64,000 bases of DNA, taken from Porphyrobacter sp. (GTDB taxonomy: Bacteria; Pseudomonadota; Alphaproteobacteria; Sphingomonadales; Sphingomonadaceae). The notes under the pieces were generated by a model. That model saw only the letters and a list, made by a program, of their open reading frames with translations, searched no databases and was not told where the DNA came from. A program made the translations under genes and the position numbers. Each line of letters begins with the position of its first letter. The stretch's first letter is position 1. The stretch lies in contig JAPZUC010000008.1 in the NCBI GenBank assembly GCA_027533455.1, forward strand, positions 91,464-155,463, written 5' to 3'. This document shows, one piece after another, positions 29,436 to 38,212 of this stretch.

Positions 29436-30437
29436 TCACCCGCCGTCAAACGCAGCCTGTATCTCAGCCGCGTTCGTGATCCCGTTCGCCAGCAGCACTA
29501 TCAGCAGCACCCGTGCCTTGGCTGGACCCAGTGCGCGCGCCGCGACCAGACCCAGCGCATCGTCGTCGACCTCGACATTGCGGTCGACCAGCCCTTCGTC
29601 GACACGGCTGGCTCGCACCACCGGAACGCCCGAAGCAGCCGCGCGGGCGAGCGCTTCCAGAACAACGCGCGGCGCATTGCCCTGCCCCATGCCGGCAAGC
29701 ACGATTCCCCGGGCCCCGATACCCAGCAGCGCCTCGACCGGCTTTTCGTCCATCCCTGCCCCTGCGGTCAGGATCGCCACGCGCGGCAGTTCTGCCGGGA
29801 AGGCATAGCGCGCCGGTTCATTGAACCGATGCGTAGGGCCGAACCAGTCGAGGCTTGAGGGTGTGACCCGCGCCAGCGGCCCGCGAGGGAAGGTGCGGAA
29901 GGCGTCGATAGCGCTAGTTGCGGCCTTTCTCGCATCGCGCACGGCGAGCACCGCGTCGCCCATCACCAGCATCACCCCGCGCCCCGCCGTCGCCGGATCG
30001 CCCGCCACCTTCACCGCGTTGGCGAAGTTGCGCATCCCATCCGCGCCGACCACATCTGCCGGGCGCATCGCACCGACCAGGATCACGGCCTTGGCGGTGG
30101 GCAGCGTCAGATCGAGCAGAAACCCCGTTTCCTCCGCCGTGTCGGTGCCGTGGGTGATGATCACGGCGTCGATCGCCGGATCGTCCATCGCCGCGCTACA
30201 CGCCGCATGGAGCGCCTGCCACTCGGCATAACCGATGTCCTGCGATCCAATCCGGGCGATTTCTTGCGGCACCAGCTCCGCCGTCAACCCCAGCGCCGCA
30301 AGGTGCGCCACCAGCACGTCCAGCGACAATCCGCCGGGGCGATAGGCCGCGCCCGTTCCGCCCGCGCCCGACCCGGCAATCGTGCCCCCGGTGCCGAGTA
30401 CGAGTATGCGCGGAGGCGGGGACGAAGGGTTGTTCAT
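29436..30437 (-). CDS. L-asparaginase (type II-like)
   Basis: 333 residues. Both catalytic Thr motifs are visible: LGTGGTIAG near the N-terminus and ITHGTDTAEET at about 95–105, with the downstream Lys/Asp region DAVIITHGTD and VGAMRP. It hydrolyses asparagine to aspartate and ammonia. There is no signal peptide, so it is probably cytoplasmic despite the type II sequence class. Confidence 0.9.
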   Translation of the reverse strand: MNNPSSPPPRILVLGTGGTIAGSGAGGTGAAYRPGGLSLDVLVAHLAALGLTAELVPQEIARIGSQDIGYAEWQALHAACSAAMDDPAIDAVIITHGTDTAEETGFLLDLTLPTAKAVILVGAMRPADVVGADGMRNFANAVKVAGDPATAGRGVMLVMGDAVLAVRDARKAATSAIDAFRTFPRGPLARVTPSSLDWFGPTHRFNEPARYAFPAELPRVAILTAGAGMDEKPVEALLGIGARGIVLAGMGQGNAPRVVLEALARAAASGVPVVRASRVDEGLVDRNVEVDDDALGLVAARALGPAKARVLLIVLLANGITNAAEIQAAFDGG

Positions 30438-30447
30438 GCGCCCGCCC

Positions 30448-31056
30448 CTAGCCGCCGCTTGCCCCCTCGCCTAGGGCCTCCTCGCCGAACTGATCGAACA
30501 CCGCGGCAAGTCCGGGCACATCGGCCTCAGCCCGCAGCGCCGCGAGCGCTTCGGCGATGTCGATCGCAAACACCGACACCCCGCCCTCATGCCCTACCCC
30601 TTCCGCGCCGAGCGACCGCGCCAGCGCCAGTGCCGGGCGGTTTTCGGGGAGGATATTGACGGTGAACCGATCGTACCCCTCGCGCGCGCAATCGAGCAGA
30701 AGCACCGCTGTCAGCAGCCGAGCAAGTCTGCGCCCATGATATTCGTCAACCACCGCAACCGAGAATTCGGCCTCGTCCGGATTCTCCTTGTCGCGGAAGG
30801 CATGGACCACGCCGAGAGCAGGGGTATCGGGCAAATCGCTCCGCAAGGCACCCCACGCTAGGTGATCGTGACCGTCGGGCGATGTGAGCGCACGCAGCAC
30901 CTGCGGCGGCGCTTCGCGGATACCGGAGAAAAACCGCAAATAGCGCGATTGCGGTGAGAGCTTGGCGATGCCGTCCCTCAATCGCGCCTCGTCGGCGCGG
31001 CGCACGCGGCGAATGCAAACCGGGGTGCCATCATTGAGCTGCGAGTGGATGGTCAT
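30448..31056 (-). CDS. GNAT family N-acetyltransferase
   Basis: 202 residues. Single GNAT domain: IRRVRRADEARLRDGI start, strand-turn EFSVAVVDEYHGRRLARLL as the acetyl-CoA (Q/R-x-x-G-x-G/A-like) loop. LSPQSRYLRFF at about 35 is typical of the group fused to acyl-CoA synthetases in Pat-type lysine acetyltransferases, here stand-alone. Substrate unknown. It ends 10 bases before the asparaginase ATG. Confidence 0.85.
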   Translation of the reverse strand: MTIHSQLNDGTPVCIRRVRRADEARLRDGIAKLSPQSRYLRFFSGIREAPPQVLRALTSPDGHDHLAWGALRSDLPDTPALGVVHAFRDKENPDEAEFSVAVVDEYHGRRLARLLTAVLLLDCAREGYDRFTVNILPENRPALALARSLGAEGVGHEGGVSVFAIDIAEALAALRAEADVPGLAAVFDQFGEEALGEGASGG

Positions 31057-31150
31057 CGCGCCTGCATCATCTCCAACCCGCCCCGTTCCTACCCTAGCCG
31101 CTTGACGCCCGCACCAACACAGCTAAACCGCGCCGAGGCCACGTGCCGTG

Positions 31151-31226
31151 GGGCGGTTAGCTCAGTTGGTAGAGCATCTCGTTTACACCGAGAGGGTCAG
31201 CGGTTCGAGCCCGTTACCGCCCACCA
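31151..31226 (+). tRNA. tRNA-Val (UAC)
   Basis: A 76-base cloverleaf: acceptor GGGCGGT/ACCGCCC, D arm GCTCAGTTGGTAGAGC, anticodon loop TTTACAC with TAC, T loop GTTCGAG, discriminator A and encoded CCA. Confidence 0.96.
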
Positions 31227-31575
31227 GATTTCAGGCCATTGCGACCGCAATGGGTCGCCCCGGGATCAGGGCGGTCCACAACAGCTACGCCTCTTGCCAA
31301 ACCTCTGTTCAGCGCGGCTTCCAGCTTTGGAGCCTTGCGCCAACCAAAATGCAGGTAATGCCATTCAGTTGCCCCGCGCCAACCGCTCCTATCAGCACCG
31401 TCGAAATGCCAGCGAGGCGCGCCATCGCCGTCTGAACTTGCCAGGAGCCACTAATATATACCAATGGGTGTATACGGAATAGGTAAAACCTTTTTAACCT
31501 TTCTTATACAACCAACAACTATAAGCATTCCTCCCAAGGAAAAAATTACGGACCACAATTGGTAGGAAATAAAGC
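31227..31575. other. Non-coding gap of 349 bases, AT-rich at its end
   Basis: Between tRNA-Val and the pilin gene. From about 31440 the base composition turns sharply AT-rich (runs of A and T, TAATATATACC, and a CTTTTTAACCTTTCTTATAC stretch), which probably holds the pilin promoter. A TATACC/GGTGTATA imperfect inverted repeat sits at about 31455. No gene seen. Confidence 0.5.
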
Positions 31576-31749
31576 ATGAATAAGTTCAAAGTACTGAAGA
31601 GCCTGATTTCTGATAAGTCAGGTGCAACCGCTATTGAATATGCACTCATCGCTTCGCTTATTGCAATTTCCTGCATTACTGCTTTGAACGCCGTCGGCAC
31701 AAGCATCACGAGCAACTACCAGTCGACGGCGGACGCGCTGGTTAAGTAA
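31576..31749 (+). CDS. Flp/Fap-type IVb pilin
   Basis: 57 residues (ATG 31576, TAA 31747); TAGGAA is the ribosome site. The short basic leader is followed by SGATAIEYALIASLIAI: a Gly before the cleavage site, Glu5-Tyr6 of the mature pilin and a hydrophobic helix, the Flp signature. Codon use is clearly more AT-rich than its neighbours. No tad/cpa export genes are in the window, so it depends on a cluster elsewhere. Followed by a strong hairpin. Confidence 0.9.
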   Translation: MNKFKVLKSLISDKSGATAIEYALIASLIAISCITALNAVGTSITSNYQSTADALVK

Positions 31750-31762
31750 AGGTCTCCCGGAG

Positions 31763-31790
31763 CGTGGCGGCGCCTAACAGCGCCGCCACG
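31763..31790 (+). terminator. Strong hairpin after the Flp pilin gene
   Basis: CGTGGCGGCGC–CTAACA–GCGCCGCCACG, a perfect 11-bp stem starting 14 bases after the pilin stop. It may end transcription or stabilise the pilin mRNA; only a short TAATT follows. Confidence 0.65.
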
Positions 31791-31976
31791 TAATTGCGGC
31801 TTGGTCTTGCCTGATACCGGTTACCCGCGCATCCGTGAATGCAGCCGATCATGTCGGCAGGGTGAAAACCCGATGGATTACAAAATCATGCAAATAGCCT
31901 CCCGCGAGGTTCTCCGGGATTACCGCGGCAGTGCCCTCATCGCGGCAGCCAGTGGTAAGTTGAAGGGCGCAGATTG

Positions 31977-32384
31977 ATGACGCGCGAACATATCCCCGTG
32001 TCCCTGCTCCAACCTAGCCTCCTCGACCGCCGAAGTGCAGCACGCATACAACTGCGCATCCCGGCAAAACTGGTCAGCTTGTTCGACACACATGATTGCG
32101 TGCTGATCGACGTATCGCGAAGCGGTGCGCTGGTTCGCCTTGCGCGTCCGCTTGCCATCGACGCCTGCGGATACTTGCACGCAGGCCCCTTCGAAGCCTT
32201 TGCGATTACCGTTCGCGTAATCAAGTTCGAGGCAGGTGACCCGATCAGCGGCATCAAATTCGACACCCCGTTGACGAGGGAGCAGCTTTTGGAACTGCGC
32301 AGCTACCCGAAGGAATATGCGGCGCGCGAAAAACGCTCGGCCATGCTGGCAGCGGACGAATGGTTCAGGGGCGTCGGGCGCTAG
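31977..32384 (+). CDS. PilZ-domain protein (c-di-GMP effector)
   Basis: 135 residues; ATG 31977 chosen, though TTG 31974 fits the upstream GAAGGG equally well. The PilZ c-di-GMP motifs are both present: DRRSAARIQLR (RxxxR) and DVSRSGALV (D/NxSxxG). No other domain, so it acts by docking to a partner. It lies between the pilin and a two-component system, in keeping with a surface or motility role. Confidence 0.85.
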   Translation: MTREHIPVSLLQPSLLDRRSAARIQLRIPAKLVSLFDTHDCVLIDVSRSGALVRLARPLAIDACGYLHAGPFEAFAITVRVIKFEAGDPISGIKFDTPLTREQLLELRSYPKEYAAREKRSAMLAADEWFRGVGR

Positions 32385-32658
32385 CCTGACGGGTAATTCT
32401 CCCGGAAGCGCTGCTTTAAGGTCCCGCCGCCGCGATTATGTGTTTTTTTAAATTTATGATATAAACATATCACATCTAAATGGCTACATTCGAACGGATG
32501 GTTACCCCGCGTGAACGTACTCGATTATCAGGTGATGTCCTGACGACCTTGTGAAAGTCCAGCGTATGACCACCAACACAGCCCTGGCTTGCCCATCGGG
32601 GGAGATTGTCGGAAGGACGTCGGTGCACCGATCGAACGATGGATTGCAGGACGAACAC

Positions 32659-34581
32659 ATGAAGATGCAGGAGCAATTGTCGCACCTCATCGCCCAGACC
32701 ACGACCGATGCCTTCGTCGCGATCGATCCGGAAAACCGCGTCACCTACTGGAACAAGGGCGCCGAGCAGACCTTCGGCTGGCGCGCAGACGAAATGCTTG
32801 GTCAAAGCCTCCAGCTGATCGTGCCCGAGGTCCACCGCGCGAGCCATACGGCGGGGCTGCGCCGGCTTTCGGAGGGGCACCAGTCGCGGCTTGTGGGGAA
32901 GACGACGAGTGTCAACGCGCTCACCCGCGATGGGCGAGAAATTTCCATAGAGCTTTCCCTGACCCTTTGGGACGATCCCGTGACGGGCAAGCCGGCGGGC
33001 TATGCCTCGATCATGCGCGACGTCAGTGCCCGCACTAAGCTCGAAACTGAGCGTGACATGAATCAGCGGAAACTGGAGGAGCAGTTGGCCGCGATCGAAG
33101 CGAGCTCCGACGGCATCGCTATGACCGATCCGGAAGGGTTCTTTGTCTACCTGAACCACGCCCATTGCACTATTTTCGGCTATGAGAATTCTTCGTCGCT
33201 GATCGGTCGGCATTGGTCGGTCCTCTACTCGGCAAACGAAGCTAAGCGTATCGAAACCGTCGCTATGCCGGCCGTTTTTGAGACCGGCGCTTGGCGCGGC
33301 GAGGCGAGCGGTTTGCACAGCGACGGGCGAGTTATCGAGCAGGAAGTGACACTCGCGAAAAGCCCTACCGGCGGCCTCGTTTGCACGACCCGCGATATGG
33401 GAGAGCGCAAGCAGGCGATCCGGGAACGTATCCGCGCGCGCGAAAGCCTATTGCTGACTGAACGTCAGGAGATGATCAGCCGTGCAGTCTCAGGCGTCGT
33501 GCACGATTTCGGGAACTTCATGGCGGTAATTTCGGCCTCAGCAATGACTTTAAGCCTCAAGAGCCAACCCCGTCCGCCTGAACTGGTTCGGATCGAAGAC
33601 GCTGCCCAACAGGCAAGCGCCATGCTCGAACTTGTCCTTAGGCCCAACCGCGCCTCGGAGGCGGACAGCACACTTGATGCCAAGTCGGCACTGTCGACCG
33701 CCCTTGAACTGACAGCAGTCACGCTTAAGCCGTACCATGTCATTAAGCTCAACGCATGTGAGGAAGATCTCATTCTGCACGCGGAGGAAACCGAATTCCT
33801 GCGTGTGATTATGAACCTGTGCAGCAACGCCCGTGACGCACTCCCTGAAGACCGAGCCGGAATGATCGAGATCAGGCTCGAGAGGCTTCACGCTGAACGA
33901 AAGCTCGCAAAGCGGGTGGTCGGTGCCAACCCCGTACTGCCCTGCGCCGTGATTAGCGTGACGGACACGGGCAGCGGCATCGACAAGGCAGACCTTGGAC
34001 GGATCTTCGAACCCTTCCATACCACCAAGCGCTCCGGCACCGGGCTCGGCCTCACCGTGGTGTCGGCAATGGTCGCCGAGGCAGGCGGCTCGATCCACGT
34101 CCGGAGCGCAAGTCACGGTACAATGTTCCAGATTGTCTGGCCGCTCGCCCCCAATGAACCGCCTCGCGAAGAGGACAGGTACGTCGCGCCCATCCCACTG
34201 CTAGAGGGCGCGCGGATCCTCATCGTTGACGATAACCCTTCGGTTCTCGATGTTATCCTGAACGAAGTGCTAAAGACCAAGGCTGAAGTCACAGCGGCTC
34301 TCGGCCCTTATAATGCTCTCAAAACGCTTGAGAGCAACGCCATCGGCATAGATGCGGTCATCGTCGATTATGACATGCCCGATATGAACGGCGTGGAGCT
34401 AGCGACCCGAATTCGCGATAAATGGCCGCATCTGCCCATCATCCTGTGCACCGCGCTGAACGAGATCGAGTTGAAAGTCGCCCCCTCGCTGTTCGATGAC
34501 CGCATCTTGAAATCCGCCATCTCTCGCCGTCTCAATCACGCGCTGCACCGGCTGCTCCCCGCTCCAAAGGGGAAAGCATGA
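32659..34581 (+). CDS. Hybrid sensor histidine kinase (PAS–PAS–HK–receiver)
   Basis: 640 residues from ATG 32659 (GCAGGA upstream); an in-frame GTG at 32551 and ATG at 32566 lack ribosome sites. Two PAS domains (about 8–125, 140–255), then a dimerisation helix with H282 in VVHDFGNFMAV, an ATPase domain (NLCSNARDAL, TDTGSGID, GTGLGLTVV) and a C-terminal receiver with D570 in VDYDMPDMNG. No membrane helices: a cytoplasmic sensor. The PAS domains lack the LOV cysteine motif, so heme, flavin or a small ligand are open options. Overlaps the next gene by 4 bases. Confidence 0.88.
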   Translation: MKMQEQLSHLIAQTTTDAFVAIDPENRVTYWNKGAEQTFGWRADEMLGQSLQLIVPEVHRASHTAGLRRLSEGHQSRLVGKTTSVNALTRDGREISIELSLTLWDDPVTGKPAGYASIMRDVSARTKLETERDMNQRKLEEQLAAIEASSDGIAMTDPEGFFVYLNHAHCTIFGYENSSSLIGRHWSVLYSANEAKRIETVAMPAVFETGAWRGEASGLHSDGRVIEQEVTLAKSPTGGLVCTTRDMGERKQAIRERIRARESLLLTERQEMISRAVSGVVHDFGNFMAVISASAMTLSLKSQPRPPELVRIEDAAQQASAMLELVLRPNRASEADSTLDAKSALSTALELTAVTLKPYHVIKLNACEEDLILHAEETEFLRVIMNLCSNARDALPEDRAGMIEIRLERLHAERKLAKRVVGANPVLPCAVISVTDTGSGIDKADLGRIFEPFHTTKRSGTGLGLTVVSAMVAEAGGSIHVRSASHGTMFQIVWPLAPNEPPREEDRYVAPIPLLEGARILIVDDNPSVLDVILNEVLKTKAEVTAALGPYNALKTLESNAIGIDAVIVDYDMPDMNGVELATRIRDKWPHLPIILCTALNEIELKVAPSLFDDRILKSAISRRLNHALHRLLPAPKGKA

Positions 34582-35186
34582 TAATGCGCATTTTGTTTGC
34601 CGATGACCACGACCTGCTGAGGGATGCACTCAAGGCCTATCTTGAGGCGGAGGGGGAGTTCACGGTACGACTTGCCTCGACAGTCGGCGAAGGGCTCGCT
34701 GCGATTACGAGCGAAGGCCCTTTCGATCTCGTCCTGCTCGATTTCCAGATACCCGGCATGGACGGACTGCTTGGCCTCAGGCAGGTCGTCGCGGCACAAG
34801 GGGCCAGCCCGGTCATGCTGCTGACAGGCGTGGCAACAGAGGGCACGGCCGCGGCGGCACTGCGCTTCGGCGCGGTTGCGGTCCTGAGCAAAACGATGCC
34901 GATTGAAAAACTGAAGGGTGCCATCATCAGTGCGATCAAAGGCACCCTTGCGCCAGCATACAGAGGTGCAAGCGGTCAGGTCGCCTCGTCTGAGGTCCCG
35001 ACTTTGACACCGCGGCAGGAACAGGTCTTGCGTTGCATCTGTGCAGGCCTCTCCAACAAGCAAATTGCAAGGGAGCTCGAACTGACCGAAGCAACGGTCA
35101 AGATGCATCTCAAAATGCTTTACGTGAAGCTTGGGGTGAACAGTCGAACGCAGGCCATTCTGGTTTCGAAAAACTTCAATCTGTAA
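34578..35186 (+). CDS. LuxR/NarL-type response regulator
   Basis: 202 residues. Receiver with acidic pair ADDHD and D55 in LLDFQIPGMDG; Lys in VLSKTMP. The C-terminal helix-turn-helix is LTPRQEQVLRCICAGLSNKQ and following residues. ATGA overlap with the hybrid kinase makes it the direct partner. Its target genes are not visible, but the pilin and PilZ genes immediately upstream are candidates. Confidence 0.92.
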   Translation: MIMRILFADDHDLLRDALKAYLEAEGEFTVRLASTVGEGLAAITSEGPFDLVLLDFQIPGMDGLLGLRQVVAAQGASPVMLLTGVATEGTAAAALRFGAVAVLSKTMPIEKLKGAIISAIKGTLAPAYRGASGQVASSEVPTLTPRQEQVLRCICAGLSNKQIARELELTEATVKMHLKMLYVKLGVNSRTQAILVSKNFNL

Positions 35187-35771
35187 CGACTTGGCGCAGA
35201 TCGACCTTGCCGCGATCCTGCATCCCGACTTGCGGAACATATCCTTAAGGTTGGATTGGCGCTTGCGATGTTAAGCCCACAATAATTGGCAACATCGGAA
35301 GGAAGCTAGGATGGTGCCTCAATCACCTCTCGTCTTTGCTCGCAGTGGCTATCGCAAGCCCATGCTGACAAGGCTGGCCGCAAATGACGCGGTGACCACT
35401 CCCTGTTGTCCAACATCATCCGAAGCGCTCTCTGCGATGGATTTGCTGCGTGTGATCCAGTCGTCGCTCGACACTCGAGCTACCGCGACCTGGTCGAGTT
35501 GAAGCGCAAGGTGCTCGAGGAAGTTTCCGCAGGTAGGCTGATCAATGCCTTGAACTTGGCAATGTTGTATACAGCACGCGCCCGCTGATGCTGGTCTTAT
35601 TGAAAATCGGATGCTTGCTGAACCGACATAGTCCCATGCGCCGCAAGGTCGAGTGGGACGGGCGCCAAGGAAGACGGAACTGGCGCAAGACCAATAACGC
35701 GACATAATAGGACGAATTCACTATCTCAGCACCCAGATCTGTCCGGCGCTAACGAATACGGCGACCAAAAG
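35187..35771. other. Gap of 585 bases with only a doubtful small gene
   Basis: Between the convergent LuxR and XRE regulators. Apart from the weak open frames at 35311–35588 nothing is supported. Base composition is lower in GC than the window average. Confidence 0.4.
35311..35588 (+). pseudogene. Possible small gene with a frameshift, unknown
   Basis: ATG 35311 has a good GGAAGGAAG ribosome site and opens 63 codons. Around 35480 a second frame takes over and ends LKRKVLEEVSAGRLINALN, which looks like real helical coding sequence. One extra base near 35479 would join them into about 92 residues. No homologue is recognised; it may also be chance. Confidence 0.3.
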
Positions 35772-36296
35772 CTAGATTTCGACCATGATCCGTACGGCCG
35801 AAGGCGTGACGCCATAGGCTTCCGCAATTACTTTGCGAACTGCCGCAAGCATCGTCATACGGTCCACATCCTCCACGCGCTGAGATAAGGAAGCGGCCTT
35901 ATTCAGGGCTTCTGCTTTGGCTGCGGAGGCAAGTACCTGCGGAGAGACCCCGAAGACCTTGGCGATGTCATGCCATTTTTCGCGCTTGGGCCTGCTTTTG
36001 CCATTTTCCCACGACAACACTGATGGCTTCGCAACCCCGACAGCGCTGGCCACCTGATCGAGCGTCATTTCGGCCTCGCAGCGCAGAACACGCAGCAACG
36101 CGCCGAATGTCTCGGGCAGGTTCTCTGGAACAGCAGTTGCAGCTATGATGTCCGGCATCTTTGCCTGAGACTTCGCCGGAGCGGATCCATCATGGCATTC
36201 CTCAGCGTCACACAGCGAGATAACCGCATCGACTTCAGCGCGGTCTAGATCGGGCGCTCTGGTTAAAGTGCCCCATGCGACATCGTGGTTGTCCAT
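35772..36296 (-). CDS. XRE-family transcriptional regulator
   Basis: 174 residues from ATG 36296, with GAGGGG about 6 bases upstream. The helix-turn-helix spans about 82–135 (MTLDQVASAVGVAKPSVLSW, then NGKSRPKREKW). The N-terminal 60 residues are acidic and unstructured; the C-terminal 40 are helical. Two short palindromes lie in its upstream region (36309, 36393) and suggest autoregulation. Regulated genes unknown. Confidence 0.85.
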   Translation of the reverse strand: MDNHDVAWGTLTRAPDLDRAEVDAVISLCDAEECHDGSAPAKSQAKMPDIIAATAVPENLPETFGALLRVLRCEAEMTLDQVASAVGVAKPSVLSWENGKSRPKREKWHDIAKVFGVSPQVLASAAKAEALNKAASLSQRVEDVDRMTMLAAVRKVIAEAYGVTPSAVRIMVEI

Positions 36297-36308
36297 TTGA
36301 GCCCCTCT

Positions 36309-36320
36309 CGACATTTGTCG
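36309..36320. promoter_or_regulatory. Palindrome next to the XRE regulator start
   Basis: CGACA–TT–TGTCG, a perfect 5-bp inverted repeat 13 bases upstream of the regulator's ATG. Inferred operator for autorepression. Confidence 0.4.
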
Positions 36321-36392
36321 GTACAATAAAAAAATATCGGTCCTGCGCAGTCGGACAATAGCTCATACGGATGTAGTGCGAGCAATCAGCCA

Positions 36393-36408
36393 ACTTTGCT
36401 TGCAAAGT
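36393..36408. promoter_or_regulatory. Palindrome between divergent XRE and PhnD-like genes
   Basis: ACTTTGC–TT–GCAAAGT, a perfect 7-bp inverted repeat placed 34 bases before the PhnD-like ATG. A plausible operator for a dimeric regulator. Confidence 0.45.
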
Positions 36409-36441
36409 CGGCGGTTCGCGTATCGCTAAGGACCAATCGGA

Positions 36442-37320
36442 ATGCACGGCCCCCGCAAGATTCTCCTTTTCCTGAGCGCGCTGTTCGCCGCAAGCGCTGC
36501 TCCGGCTGCGGCTGACGATGCGCCGCTGGTGCTGGGAAGCTACGCCTACCCCACGCTCGACCGCACGCGCGCGCTCGCGCCGCTAGCCGGGGTGATCAAG
36601 AGCGCCGCCGGCCAGCCGGTCGAGATCAGGCTATACCCAGACCCGGACGCGCTTGCCCGGGAAATCGCTGCGGGTGAAGTGGACGTGGCGGTGCTGAACC
36701 TCGGGGCATGGCTGCGTGCGGCGCATGCGCCCGGCGTTCTGCCGCTTGCTGTGCTTGTTCCCGCCCCCGATGTGCAGGAACGTTACCGAGCCGTGCTGCT
36801 GGCCTCGCCCACGGCGGGGGTGGACAATGTCGTCGGGGCGGCCCGGATCGCGCCAGGCAAACGACTTGCGGCTGTGTTGCCCGGCTCGACTTCGGGCGGA
36901 TTGGTCCAGCTTGCCGCCTTGGCCGAAGCCGCCGGCGGAAAGGCGCCTGCGCTGACCGTAAGCTATGCCGGATCACACGAGGCAGCCGTGATGGCGCTTG
37001 TCAGGGACGAAACCGACTTTGCAGCCGTCGTCGAAACCCCCTGGGTATCATGGCAGGCTGCCAATTCCGACCGGGCCGACAAACCGCAGGCGATCTGGCG
37101 ATCCGAGCCCCTGCCACCGGGACCGGTGGTCTGCCGCCCAACGCCCCGGCTCGATTGCGCGGGTCTTGAGGCTGCGCAGCTGGGCACCGACGAGGCTGCC
37201 CGCGATGCTGCGCGGGGCGTTGCGGCTGGCTGGCCTGAACTCGTAGGCTCGGACCAGTTCTCCGCCTATGACGCGGCTCGCTACGCAGCACTGATTGCCG
37301 CTGCGGCACCTGCACCATGA
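36442..37320 (+). CDS. PhnD-like periplasmic substrate-binding protein, orphan
   Basis: 292 residues. A signal peptide (1–24, APAAADD) is followed by a periplasmic binding fold: LVLGSYAYPTLDRTRALAPL, REIAAGEVDVAVLNLGAW and PGSTSGGLVQL match the phosphate/phosphonate-binding PhnD group. No permease or ATPase gene is nearby, so it may feed a transporter elsewhere or act as a ligand sensor. Four Cys in the last third (CRPTPRLDCAGLE) could form a disulfide. Divergent from the XRE regulator. Confidence 0.78.
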   Translation: MHGPRKILLFLSALFAASAAPAAADDAPLVLGSYAYPTLDRTRALAPLAGVIKSAAGQPVEIRLYPDPDALAREIAAGEVDVAVLNLGAWLRAAHAPGVLPLAVLVPAPDVQERYRAVLLASPTAGVDNVVGAARIAPGKRLAAVLPGSTSGGLVQLAALAEAAGGKAPALTVSYAGSHEAAVMALVRDETDFAAVVETPWVSWQAANSDRADKPQAIWRSEPLPPGPVVCRPTPRLDCAGLEAAQLGTDEAARDAARGVAAGWPELVGSDQFSAYDAARYAALIAAAAPAP

Positions 37321-37413
37321 TCCGCTTGTCACCCCGCCCTATTTGATCAGGGGCATCGCCTAAGACATTCGGGCAACCGTGCCATAGGGCAAGCAAGCGG
37401 AAGGAGGATAGGC

Positions 37414-38166
37414 ATGGATCTGCAACTTCAGGGCAAGACGGCACTGGTGCTGGGCGCAAGCAAAGGGCTGGGCCGCGCCATCGCAGAGACGCTGGCAGCC
37501 GAGGGCGCGCAAGTTGTCACCGTCGCACGCTCGGGCGGCGGTATCGCGGGCCATCCCCACATCATCGCCGATCTTGACGATCCGGCCGCACCGCAGGCGA
37601 TCATCGACGCAGTGCAGAGCACCGGCCAAACGGCCGATATCCTCGTACTCAATTCCGGCGGCCCGCCGACTGGCGGCGCGGCAAGCACCACACCGGCCGA
37701 TTTCGCTGCGGTCATGCCCCGCATGTTCAACGCCCAGCTGACCCTTGCCCAAGCCTTCCTGCCTCAGATGCGATCACGCGGGTTCGGGCGGATTCTGGCG
37801 GTTGCATCGACGAGCCTTGTCACGCCGATTGCAGGTCTCGTGCTGTCGAACGCCGTGCGTGCAATGCTGGCATCCTGGTGCAAGACCCTTGCCGCCGAGG
37901 TCGCCGCCGACGGCGTGACAGTGAACCTGCTGCTGCCGGGCCAGATCGCCACCGACCGTCTGACCAGCCTCCACGCGGCACTGGCGGCGGGCAACGGAAT
38001 GGCGGCGGAACAGATCACTGCCCACTCGATCGCGGCGATCCCTGCAGGGCGGCTCGGGCGGCCAGAGGAGTTCGGCGACGTTGCCGCCTTCCTCGCCAGC
38101 CCCCGCGCCGCCTTCATCACCGGCAGCGCGATCAAGGTGGATGGCGGACAGACCGTAACGCTCTGA
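37414..38166 (+). CDS. Short-chain dehydrogenase/reductase, atypical active site
   Basis: 250 residues with AAGGAGG 7–8 bases before the ATG. The Rossmann motif GASKGLGRAIAETLA and the NSGG motif are present. The catalytic YxxxK is missing: in its place is LVLSNAVRAMLASW, as in a subgroup of FabG-like proteins, so ordinary ketoreductase chemistry is doubtful. C-terminal SPRAAFITGSAIKVDGGQT is typical of SDRs. Confidence 0.87.
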   Translation: MDLQLQGKTALVLGASKGLGRAIAETLAAEGAQVVTVARSGGGIAGHPHIIADLDDPAAPQAIIDAVQSTGQTADILVLNSGGPPTGGAASTTPADFAAVMPRMFNAQLTLAQAFLPQMRSRGFGRILAVASTSLVTPIAGLVLSNAVRAMLASWCKTLAAEVAADGVTVNLLLPGQIATDRLTSLHAALAAGNGMAAEQITAHSIAAIPAGRLGRPEEFGDVAAFLASPRAAFITGSAIKVDGGQTVTL

Positions 38167-38212
38167 CGCGCCCGCTTGCGCCGCCTGCCGCGTGTCTATA
38201 GCGCGCTAGGCC

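Noticed and set aside
31750..31976. Possible riboswitch between the pilin and PilZ genes
   Set aside because: I compared it by eye with c-di-GMP and cobalamin riboswitch cores and saw no match; only the terminal hairpin is clear.
31200..36430. Duplicated tRNA-Val end as an attachment site for an island
   Set aside because: No repeat of the tRNA 3' end and no integrase found on the far side.
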